Shown: positions 32,828-39,152 of the stretch, one piece after another
How the letters are laid out: each line of letters opens with the position of its first letter
Numbering within the stretch: position 1 is the stretch's first letter
Source of the DNA: Paracoccaceae bacterium
Lineage (GTDB): Bacteria; Pseudomonadota; Alphaproteobacteria; Rhizobiales; Stappiaceae
Assembly: GCA_002709505.1 (NCBI GenBank)
Contig: PARB01000018.1
Span: forward strand, 1-39,152
Length of the DNA stretch: 39,152 bases
Direction: 5' to 3'
The notes under the pieces: generated by a model
What the model saw: only the letters and a program-made list of their open reading frames with translations
Database searches by the model: none
What the model was told of the DNA's origin: nothing
Translations under genes and position numbers: made by a program

Positions 32828-33240
32828 GTCCAAACTCCTTGCCCATGTCACCCGCGCCGACCGTCTGCCCAACCGGCAGCACCGTCGACCGAGCTGATAT
32901 TCCTGCCCGACCGGACCGGCCTCTCGAGGGCCCGTCACCGGCACGGCCGGATGCGCCCCGGCGACATCCGTATTACACCGTATGTCTTAGCGCATCCCAG
33001 ACCTTTTGCCAGTCCGCAGATACCATTGCGCAGGATTTTCCCACGCACCAAAATCTCAGAAAACGTTGCGGCCGGGGCCATGCGAAAGCGCGCGGGCGAA
33101 GCAGAGCCCAAATGGGGCAGACCCCGTCAATCAGCCGGCCACGACCGCCTGGCCTTCGCGGGCGCCCTTGCGGGACGCACCACAGAAAACAAAGGCGGCC
33201 AATGGCCGCCTTTGCCGTGTTCGTTTCAGGCGGCTTCGAC
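32828..33240 (-). other. 413-bp intergenic region between fdhB and the lipoprotein/fdhG transcript
   Basis: It holds the fdhB terminator (33183-33213). The rest is GC-rich with a less GC-rich patch around 32970-33070 that could carry a promoter for the lipoprotein-fdhG part; I find no -35/-10 pair I trust. The only small ORF is 17 codons (minus, ending near 32973) and is not convincing. No RNA gene is visible. Confidence 0.5.
33183..33213 (-). terminator. intrinsic terminator after fdhB
   Basis: AAAGGCGGCC and GGCCGCCTTT (33191-33200, 33204-33213) form a 10-bp stem with a 3-base loop. On the minus strand it is followed by TGTTTTC. It lies 28 bp after the fdhB stop, so torD-TAT-fdhA-fdhB is probably a separate transcript from fdhG and later genes. 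Confidence 0.85.
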
Positions 33241-33840
33241 CTAGAAGCTACCGGACTTCTGCTCGTAGGCCGTGCCCCAGCCCCAGGCGCCGCTGCCGAA
33301 ACCGCGGGCGACGACACGCTCGCGGTAGATCGCGGACACGACGTCGCCGTCGCCGGCCAGAAGCGCCTTGGTCGAGCACATTTCCGCGCAGAGCGGAAGC
33401 TTGCCTTCGGCCAGACGGTTGCGACCGTATTTGGCGTATTCGGCAGACGAGTTGTCGGCTTCCGGACCGCCGGCGCAGAAGGTGCACTTGTCCATCTTGC
33501 CGCGCGAGCCGAAGTTGCCGGCCTGCGGATACTGCGGCGCGCCGAAGGGGCATGCGTAGAAGCAGTAGCCGCAGCCGATGCACAGGTCCTTGGAGTGCAG
33601 GACCACGCCCTCGTCCGACTGATAGAAACAGTCGACCGGGCAGACCGCCATGCAGGGCGCATCCGAACAATGCATGCAGGCGACAGAGATCGAGCGTTCG
33701 CCCGGCTTGCCGTCCTGGATCGTCACCACGCGGCGACGATTGATGCCCCACGGCACCTCATGCTCGTTCTTGCAAGCTGTCACGCAGGCGTTGCACTCGA
33801 TGCAGCGCTCGGCGTCACAGAGGAATTTCATCCGTGCCAT
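33241..33840 (-). CDS. fdhB: formate dehydrogenase Fe-S (beta) subunit, FDH3B type
   Basis: 199 residues from ATG 33840, with GGGGGA seven bases upstream. Four ferredoxin-like cluster sets: CIECNACVTACK (13-23), CMHCSDAPCMAVCP (55-67), CIGCGYCFYACP (87-97), and CTFC (119-122) with CAEMC (151-155). It relays electrons from the FdhA [4Fe-4S]/Mo site to FdhG. It lacks the C-terminal membrane helix of E. coli FdnH and has no signal, so it should leave the cell by Tat piggy-back with FdhA and attach through FdhG. Starts 12 bp after the fdhA stop. Confidence 0.95.
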   Translation of the reverse strand: MARMKFLCDAERCIECNACVTACKNEHEVPWGINRRRVVTIQDGKPGERSISVACMHCSDAPCMAVCPVDCFYQSDEGVVLHSKDLCIGCGYCFYACPFGAPQYPQAGNFGSRGKMDKCTFCAGGPEADNSSAEYAKYGRNRLAEGKLPLCAEMCSTKALLAGDGDVVSAIYRERVVARGFGSGAWGWGTAYEQKSGSF

Positions 33841-33852
33841 GATCTATCCCCC

Positions 33853-36750
33853 TTACGCCACGCGCTCGATGCGGCACAGCGTGGCCTTTGTTTCTTGCAT
33901 CTGGGTGACCGAGTCGTAGCCATAGGTCTGGGCCGTGTTGGTGGCCTCACCCAGGACATACGGGTCGGAACCCTTCGGATACTTGTGCCTCTGGTCCTCG
34001 CCCTGGAAGTGCCCGCCGAAGTGGAAGGGCATGAAGGCGACGCCGGAGCCGACACGCTCGGTGACCATTGCCATGACCTTCACCTTGCCGCCTTCCGGAC
34101 CGTGCACCCAGACCATCTCGCCGTCGCGAACGCCAAGGTCGTTGGCATCGCGGGTGTTGATCTCGACGAACATGTCCTGCTGCAGCTCGGCCAGCCAGGG
34201 GTTGGACCGCGTCTCGTCGCCGCCGCCCTCGTACTCCACCAGGCGCCCCGACGTGAGAATGATCGGGAAGTCCTTGGAGAAGTCGTTTTCCTGGATCGAC
34301 TTGTAGCGGGTGGGGACACGCCAGAAGGTCTTGTCCTCATAGGTCGCATATTTGTCGAGCAGGTCGCGGCGGTTGGTGTAGAGCGGCTCGCGGTGCAGCG
34401 GCACCGGATCCGGGAAGGTCCACACCACGGCACGGGCCTTGGCGTTGCCGTAGGGAGCGCAGCCATGCTTGATCGCCACCCGCTGGATGCCGCCGGACAG
34501 GTCGGTCTTCCAGTTGGTGTTCTCGCCGGCAACAGCCTCGATGGAGGCCCGCTCCTCGTCGGTCAGATCCGCGTCCCAGCCAAGCTTCTGGAGCATGGCC
34601 ATGGTGAACTCGGGATAACCGTCCTCGATTTCCGACCCGGCCGGCCAGGAAGATTCGGCGAGCAGGTTGTCACCGTCCTTCTCGACGCCGAAGCGGGCGC
34701 GGAAGCCCATGCCGCCCTCGGAGACCGGCAGCGACGTGTTGTAGAGAACGGCCGAACCGGGATGGTTCATTTCCGCCGTACCCCAGCACGGCCACGGCAG
34801 GCCATAGTAGTCGCCATCGGCCGGACCACCCTTCGCCCGCAACGTCGTGCGATCGAAGGTGTGCTGGTTCGCCATGTGGAGCTTGAGGCGCTCCGGCGAC
34901 TGGCCGGTGTAGCCGATGGTCCACATGCCGCGGTTGAACTCGCGCGTCACGTCCTCGATCACCGGCTCGTTGCCATTGACTTCGATGTTCTTGAACATGT
35001 CGTCGGCGAAACCGAACTTCTTGGCGAAGAGATAGGCGATCTCGTGATCGGTCTTGCTCTCGAACAGCGGATCGATGACCTTTTCGCGCCACTGCAGCGA
35101 GCGGTTGGACGCGGTCACCGAGCCATAGGTCTCGAACTGCGTCGTCGCCGGCAGCAGATAGACGCCGTCCTTGCGGTCATGCATCACCGCCGACATGGTC
35201 GGGAACGGGTCGATGATGACAAGAAGGTCGAGCTTTTCCATCGCCTTCTTCATGTCGGGCAGACGGGTCTGCGAGTTCGGGGCATGGCCCCAGAACACCA
35301 TCGCACGGGTGTTGTCCGGCTGCTGAAGGTTGGCCTTGTCCTCAAGCACGCCGTCGATCCAGCGCGACACCGGAATGCCGGTCTCGAACATCATCGGCTT
35401 GTCGCTGCCGTCGGCTGCCTTCATCGTGGCAAAGCGCGCGGCGAGGTTCTCGAACGGCACATCCCAGACGCGGGCCCAGTGCTTCCACGATCCTTCCGCC
35501 AGGCCGTAGTACCCCGGCAGCGTGTCAGCGAGAACGCCGAGATCGGTCGCGCCCTGCACATTGTCATGGCCGCGGAAGATGTTGGTTCCGCCGCCTTCCT
35601 TGCCCATGTTGCCGAGGGCAAGCTGGAGAATGCAGTAGGCGCGCGTGTTGTTGTTGCCGTTGGTGTGCTGCGTGCCGCCCATGCACCAGATCACCGTCCC
35701 CGGACGGTTGTTGGCGAGCGTGCGCGCAACGCGCTTGAGCTGCGAGCCGGGAACGCCGGTGACGCGCTCGGTCTCTTCCGGCGTCCACTTGGCAACCTCG
35801 GCGCGGATCTCGTCCATGCCCCAGACGCGCTGGCGGATGTACTCGCGGTCTTCCCAGCCGTTCTCGAAGATGTGCCAGAGAATGCCCCAGACCAGCGCCA
35901 CGTCCGAACCCGGGCGGAAGCGGACATACTCCGACGCATGCGCCGCGGTGCGCGTGAAGCGCGGGTCGCAGACGATCAGCGGCGCGGCGTTTTCTTCCTT
36001 GGCCTTGAGAACATGCAGCAGCGAGACGGGATGCGCCTCGGCCGGGTTCCCGCCGATGATGAAGATCGCGCGGCTGTTGTGGATGTCGTTGTAGGAGTTC
36101 GTCATCGCACCGTAACCCCAGGTGTTGGCAACACCTGCGACCGTGGTGGAGTGACAGATACGCGCCTGGTGATCGACGTTGTTCGTGCCCCAGAAGGCGG
36201 CGAACTTGCGCACCAGATACGCCTGCTCGTTGTTGTGCTTGGCCGAGCCAAGCCAGTAGACGCTGTCCGGTCCGCTCTCGTCGCGGATCTTCTGCATCTG
36301 GTCGCCGACTTCCTCGATCGCCTGATCCCAGGAAATCCGCTCCCACTTGCCGTCGACGAGCTTGGTCGGATACTTCAGCCGACGCTCGCCATGGGCGTGT
36401 TCACGCACCGACGCGCCCTTGGCGCAATGGGCGCCCAGGTTGAACGGGCTGTCGAAACCGGGCTCCTGCCCCGTCCAGACGCCGTCCTGCACCTCGGCCA
36501 GCACCGTGCAGCCCACCGAACAGTGCGTGCAGACGGTCTTCTTGATCTCGGCCGCTGCCGTCGTCGGCCCCGCGGCCTCCGCCTTGCGAACCATGCCACC
36601 GGTCAGCGCCCCGGCCGCGGCGAGACCGCCAGCAGCAAGACCGGACCGGCGCAAGAAGGTCCGACGGTCCATCGCGCTGGCCCCCATGGCCTCCACGGCG
36701 GACGTCAACCGGGTGCGACGGGCGACTGCGCTCGTCTTTTTCCTCAGCAT
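33853..36750 (-). CDS. fdhA: periplasmic formate dehydrogenase catalytic alpha subunit (Cys type)
   Basis: 965 residues from ATG 36750, with GGGAG eight bases upstream. A Tat signal (MDRRTFLRRSGLAAGGLAAA) starts at residue 27, behind 26 extra basic residues; a start at Met27 is an alternative. The [4Fe-4S] ligands are Cys74, Cys77, Cys81 and Cys109 (CTHCSVGC, GAHCAKG). The molybdenum/tungsten ligand is Cys199 in QARICHSTTVAG, where E. coli FdnG has selenocysteine, followed by the conserved His200. The bis-MGD dehydrogenase body (IIGGNPAEAHPVSLLHVL, CMGGTQHTNGNNNTRAYC) and molydopterin-binding C-terminal domain (SGRLVEYEGGGDETRSNPW) are complete. It oxidises formate to CO2 in the periplasm. 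No in-frame TGA. Confidence 0.97.
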   Translation of the reverse strand: MLRKKTSAVARRTRLTSAVEAMGASAMDRRTFLRRSGLAAGGLAAAGALTGGMVRKAEAAGPTTAAAEIKKTVCTHCSVGCTVLAEVQDGVWTGQEPGFDSPFNLGAHCAKGASVREHAHGERRLKYPTKLVDGKWERISWDQAIEEVGDQMQKIRDESGPDSVYWLGSAKHNNEQAYLVRKFAAFWGTNNVDHQARICHSTTVAGVANTWGYGAMTNSYNDIHNSRAIFIIGGNPAEAHPVSLLHVLKAKEENAAPLIVCDPRFTRTAAHASEYVRFRPGSDVALVWGILWHIFENGWEDREYIRQRVWGMDEIRAEVAKWTPEETERVTGVPGSQLKRVARTLANNRPGTVIWCMGGTQHTNGNNNTRAYCILQLALGNMGKEGGGTNIFRGHDNVQGATDLGVLADTLPGYYGLAEGSWKHWARVWDVPFENLAARFATMKAADGSDKPMMFETGIPVSRWIDGVLEDKANLQQPDNTRAMVFWGHAPNSQTRLPDMKKAMEKLDLLVIIDPFPTMSAVMHDRKDGVYLLPATTQFETYGSVTASNRSLQWREKVIDPLFESKTDHEIAYLFAKKFGFADDMFKNIEVNGNEPVIEDVTREFNRGMWTIGYTGQSPERLKLHMANQHTFDRTTLRAKGGPADGDYYGLPWPCWGTAEMNHPGSAVLYNTSLPVSEGGMGFRARFGVEKDGDNLLAESSWPAGSEIEDGYPEFTMAMLQKLGWDADLTDEERASIEAVAGENTNWKTDLSGGIQRVAIKHGCAPYGNAKARAVVWTFPDPVPLHREPLYTNRRDLLDKYATYEDKTFWRVPTRYKSIQENDFSKDFPIILTSGRLVEYEGGGDETRSNPWLAELQQDMFVEINTRDANDLGVRDGEMVWVHGPEGGKVKVMAMVTERVGSGVAFMPFHFGGHFQGEDQRHKYPKGSDPYVLGEATNTAQTYGYDSVTQMQETKATLCRIERVA

Positions 36751-36885
36751 CTCGTTTCTCCCTCAATCGCGCGAAGCATTGCCATTGCGCCTGCGCGGTG
36801 GGCCTCGCATCTGTGCCGATCCGAAGCCTGCGAAAACCGCCGCATCCCTGCCCTTGAGGACAGACGCGGCGTGTCCAAACCCGTC

Positions 36886-37077
36886 TTAGAAGCGTGCCGA
36901 CTTGTAGAAGGTCTTCACGTGATCCGTCTCACGGTAGCCCGCTGCCGTCTCGGGAAGCGCCTGCTCGGCCGAAGCTTCGCCTGCGACCAGCGTCGCCGAG
37001 CTGGCGACCGCACCAAGACCCGCAAGCTTCAAAAAGCTGCGCCGATCCGCTTCCACCGCTGTCTCTTTCCGTTTCAT
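36886..37077 (-). CDS. formate dehydrogenase region TAT-target small protein
   Basis: 63 residues from ATG 37077, with GAGGAGG four bases upstream (ideal); the longer frame to 37152 is not needed. ADRRSFLKLAGLGAVASSAT is a Tat signal, and the rest is only about 35 residues ending RETDHVKTFYKSARF. It matches the TIGRFAM group of small Tat peptides in formate dehydrogenase regions (TIGR02811, from memory). Such peptides may be co-exported or help assembly; function unknown. It lies 134 bp before fdhA and after torD. Confidence 0.9.
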   Translation of the reverse strand: MKRKETAVEADRRSFLKLAGLGAVASSATLVAGEASAEQALPETAAGYRETDHVKTFYKSARF

Positions 37078-37159
37078 GTCAACCTCCTCGGTTAAAAGCC
37101 GGACTTCGGTCCGCACCACGTTTCCGGACACGCGGACCCCGGGTCCGCGCATCCGTCAG

Positions 37160-37849
37160 TCACACCGCGCCGCGCCGTTCCGCAAACAGCGCATCCGCAT
37201 GATCTTCCAGTTCGATGAACACCTGCCCGAGCCGGCCGAGCGCGGGATACACCGCCCCGCTGTCTGTAGCCGCAAGATCCTTAAAGAAATACGGCGCCCA
37301 GGTGGCCAGATGCGCGCGAAAGAAGCGCGAGGGCGCGGTCGCCGACCCGTCGCCGAACTCGCCCTCGATCAGCCCGGCCATCATCTGGCACAGGGCCGCG
37401 ATATGATCCTCCGGCTCCTTGACCTCGGGATCCCGCTCCATCCCGAGCCGGCGCATGTCCTGGCGCAGCAAGGCGAGCGGCTTCTCGTTCAGGAAGCCGG
37501 TCAGATAGTAGGAGCCATAGGGAACGAGCTCGCCGCGCCCGACGCCGATGAACAGGTCATGGTAGTCGCGGGCAAGCTTTTTGGGGTCGGCTTCGGACGC
37601 CGCCTTGGCAAGTGCTGCAATCGCATCCGCCAGATCGCCCGCACCCCCGCTCAGCCCGGACACGACATCAAGCCAGTCCTGACCGACCGGACCCTGCAGG
37701 CCGCTCGCCAGCAAACCATATAATGCGACCCGATCCCGGTCCTCGGGACCAACATCAAGATCTGCACCGCCGGTCGGCGCGTCCTGCATTTCTGTCAAAC
37801 GGTCGCCGGCAGCATCGTCGCCCGGAACCGCAAATTCATCAGCCATCAT
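37160..37849 (-). CDS. TorD/DmsD-family redox enzyme maturation chaperone
   Basis: 229 residues from ATG 37849 (a second ATG follows at once), with GGGAG nine to ten bases upstream. The N-terminal 35 residues are variable and acidic. The all-helical TorD domain shows RVALYGLLASGLQGP, LARDYHDLFIGVGRGELVPY (E-x-P-Y signature), GSYYLTGFLNEKPLALLRQD, and EPEDHIAALCQMMAGLI. These cytosolic chaperones bind the Tat signal of a molybdoenzyme until the cofactor is in; FdhA is the obvious client. First gene of the torD-TAT-fdhA-fdhB run; the TAT gene starts 82 bp later. Confidence 0.92.
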   Translation of the reverse strand: MMADEFAVPGDDAAGDRLTEMQDAPTGGADLDVGPEDRDRVALYGLLASGLQGPVGQDWLDVVSGLSGGAGDLADAIAALAKAASEADPKKLARDYHDLFIGVGRGELVPYGSYYLTGFLNEKPLALLRQDMRRLGMERDPEVKEPEDHIAALCQMMAGLIEGEFGDGSATAPSRFFRAHLATWAPYFFKDLAATDSGAVYPALGRLGQVFIELEDHADALFAERRGAV

Positions 37850-38303
37850 TCAGGCAGTCTCCCTCGGTCGCAAAGATAGCGGGTGGAACCAAACTGTTGC
37901 AAATGAATTCAGTTTTGCGTCGCGTAGCGTAAGAACCGCGCTTTCCTGTCGCTCGAACACGATTTTCGGAATAAACAGCACCAGAAGTCACAAAATGCAT
38001 ATCCAGACGACCCGTGAGATGCTGCATCGCAGCAAATCGGCCGGTCTTCCGCGATCCGGCAGTTCCCTCTGAACCGAGAAACCGGGCAACAATCTTGACC
38101 AATCGAAAAAAGCTGAGTTTTTCCGGAAACTTATAATGCCCAAATGACATAGACTTTGGTCTAAATCAGACCCGCCAACCGGCCGGATCGCCGCCACGAT
38201 TCGCTTCCCCGCGCCGCAGGCGACCGCATGCAAAAGGCCTCAAGAAAAAGGGCGCCACGACAATCGCGGCGCCCGAACTTTGCATGGTCCGCGTCAGGGA
38301 CCA
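37850..38303. promoter_or_regulatory. 454-bp intergenic region upstream of the formate dehydrogenase operon
   Basis: Clearly richer in A+T than its neighbours, as expected for the promoter of the torD-fdhAB run. It contains GGTCTAAATCAGACC (38158-38172; 5-bp arms) and a second inverted repeat AAACTG...CAGTTT (37891-37896, 37910-37915) about 40 bp before torD. A TATAAG element is found on the minus strand near 38130. None of these is proven. The mrp terminator lies at its right end. An open frame of about 100 codons (minus, 37839-38150) overlaps the torD start and has no coding character. Confidence 0.4.
38244..38274 (-). terminator. intrinsic terminator after the mrp gene
   Basis: On the minus strand GGGCGCCGCGA, loop TTG, TCGTGGCGCCC (11 bp with one G-T pair), then TTTTTC. 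It lies 30 bp after the stop. Confidence 0.92.
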
Positions 38304-39152
38304 TCAGCTCTCGATGACGATCTTCGGAGCGGCCCGCTCGCCGCCCTCCTTGTGACGCTCGACCTCGGCCCAGACCTTCGCGGCAATCTCCTTATAGACC
38401 CGCGCGTGGGGACCATCCGGGTCGGTGACCACCAGCGGCGTGCCGGCGTCGGAGTTCTCGCGGATCGCCATGTCGAGCGGAACCTCGCCAAGGAAGGGAA
38501 CACCGAGTTTCTCGGCTTCCGAGCGCGCGCCGCCATGTCCGAAGACATCGTGACGCCCGCCGCAGTCGGGACACAGGAAATAGCTCATGTTCTCGACGAT
38601 CCCGAGCAAGGGAACATCAACGCGGCGGAACATGTTCAGTCCCTTGCGGGCATCGATCAGCGCGAGGTCCTGCGGCGTCGACACGATGACGGCCCCCGCG
38701 AGCGGCACGTTCTGCGCCATCGTCAGCTGCGCGTCACCCGTACCCGGCGGCATGTCGACCACCAGAACATCGAGGTCCCCCCAGGCAACCTCGCGCAGCA
38801 TCTGGGTGATCGCGGAGATCACCATCGGCCCGCGCCAGATCATCGGAGTTTCCTCTTCCACCAGGAACCCCATCGACATCACCTTGATGCCATAGCCCTT
38901 GAGCGGCTTGAGAATGCGTCCCGACACGGGCTCTGGGCGTCCGGTGACGCGAAACAGGCGCGGGATCGACGGACCGTAGATATCGGCATCCAGGACGCCC
39001 ACCTTGAGACCGTTCGCCTGCAGCGCCAGCGCAAGATTGCAGGTGGTGGTGGACTTGCCGACACCGCCCTTGCCCGACGCCACCGCGATAATCGCCTTGA
39101 CGCCCGGAACACCCGGCTTGTCGCCGCCTCCGGCCGCTGCCGGCTTCGCCCG
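38304..39152 (-). CDS. mrp: Mrp/ApbC (NBP35-type) Fe-S cluster carrier ATPase (partial, N-terminus outside window)
   Basis: The frame runs off the window end; about 282 residues are visible. The first ones are a linker (AKPAAAGGGDKPGVPGVKAI), then the deviant Walker A SGKGGVGKSTTTCNLALA, GVLDADIYGPSIPRLF (switch I-like), VVDMPPGTGDAQLTMAQ (Walker B region), and the CxxC pair in FLCPDCGGRHDVFGHG that binds the bridging cluster. The family loads Fe-S clusters on target enzymes in the cytosol as a dimer. The missing N-terminus would hold the DUF59/MIP18-like domain if present. The formate dehydrogenase needs several clusters, but its own terminator separates the genes. Confidence 0.94.
   Translation of the reverse strand, partial: RAKPAAAGGGDKPGVPGVKAIIAVASGKGGVGKSTTTCNLALALQANGLKVGVLDADIYGPSIPRLFRVTGRPEPVSGRILKPLKGYGIKVMSMGFLVEEETPMIWRGPMVISAITQMLREVAWGDLDVLVVDMPPGTGDAQLTMAQNVPLAGAVIVSTPQDLALIDARKGLNMFRRVDVPLLGIVENMSYFLCPDCGGRHDVFGHGGARSEAEKLGVPFLGEVPLDMAIRENSDAGTPLVVTDPDGPHARVYKEIAAKVWAEVERHKEGGERAAPKIVIES

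Noticed and set aside
32973-33026. 17-codon ORF upstream of the lipoprotein gene
   Set aside because: No ribosome site and too short to judge; probably chance.
36150-36170. Selenocysteine in FdhA
   Set aside because: The position that is Sec in E. coli FdnG is a normal Cys codon (Cys199), and there is no in-frame TGA.
32326-37095. Open plus-strand frame of nearly 1600 codons
   Set aside because: It lies opposite fdhA, fdhB and fdhG, whose motifs are unmistakable. The translation has no recognisable domain or good start.
37839-38150. Minus-strand frame of about 100 codons before torD
   Set aside because: It overlaps the torD start, has no ribosome site of note, and its residues show no pattern. 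The region is more likely a promoter.
38158-38172. GGTCTAAATCAGACC as a defined regulator site
   Set aside because: The arms are only 5 bp, and I do not recognise a regulator with this site. Kept only as a note in the intergenic region.
1-39152. tRNA, rRNA, IS elements, CRISPR arrays
   Set aside because: Read through on both strands; no tRNA arms, direct-repeat/spacer arrays, transposase motifs or terminal repeats found.

Overview
The window looks like a chromosomal segment of a GC-rich alphaproteobacterium, probably of the Hyphomicrobiales/Stappiaceae-Roseobacter type. This is inferred from codon use, from the MoaA and fumarase types, and from a Cys-dependent periplasmic formate dehydrogenase with its DUF3305/DUF3306/TAT-target accessories. 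I cannot name the species. I see no rRNA, tRNA, IS element, prophage or CRISPR array.

Layout. 1-7273 (minus): an alpha-2-macroglobulin gene with an N-terminal PAN/apple-like domain, cut off by the window start, preceded by a large hybrid histidine kinase whose periplasmic sensor carries a haem-c motif. 7510-8875: two related glutathione transferases arranged tail to tail around a perfect 13-bp inverted repeat. 9157-11023 (plus): a YceI / cytochrome b561 / YceI operon. 11141-12775: class I fumarase. 12966-14911: two YkuD L,D-transpeptidases flanking a small c-type cytochrome. 14994-16993: a DUF971 gene divergent from moaA, with a 109-residue membrane protein behind moaA.

17039-20703: a first block of formate-dehydrogenase accessory genes, DUF3306 and DUF3305 on the minus strand, divergent from a four-cluster ferredoxin-like protein. 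20774-26088: a small DUF3144-like protein, a multicopper oxidase, a Bcr/CflA-type exporter, a previously uncalled 51-residue ORF, a GcvA-like LysR regulator and an EamA transporter. These separate the first block from the rest of the formate dehydrogenase locus.

26135-37849 (all minus, read from high to low coordinates): TorD-like chaperone, formate-dehydrogenase-region TAT peptide, catalytic FdhA (Cys in place of Sec), Fe-S FdhB, then a strong terminator; next a 65-residue lipoprotein, cytochrome b FdhG, a WD40-cytochrome c fusion, a 50-residue membrane protein, a trypsin/PDZ protease, DUF6494, a biotin/lipoate-ligase-like protein that seems to lack the catalytic residues, DUF6505 and DUF6352. 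The start/stop overlaps suggest translational coupling in WD40-cytochrome c / 50-aa protein / protease. The likely core biology is export and oxidation of periplasmic formate: TorD and Tat deliver FdhA-FdhB, FdhG passes electrons to quinone, MoaA supplies the cofactor path, and the unknown genes are candidate assembly, quality-control or electron-branching factors. 38304-39152 is the C-terminal part of an Mrp/ApbC Fe-S carrier, cut off by the window end.
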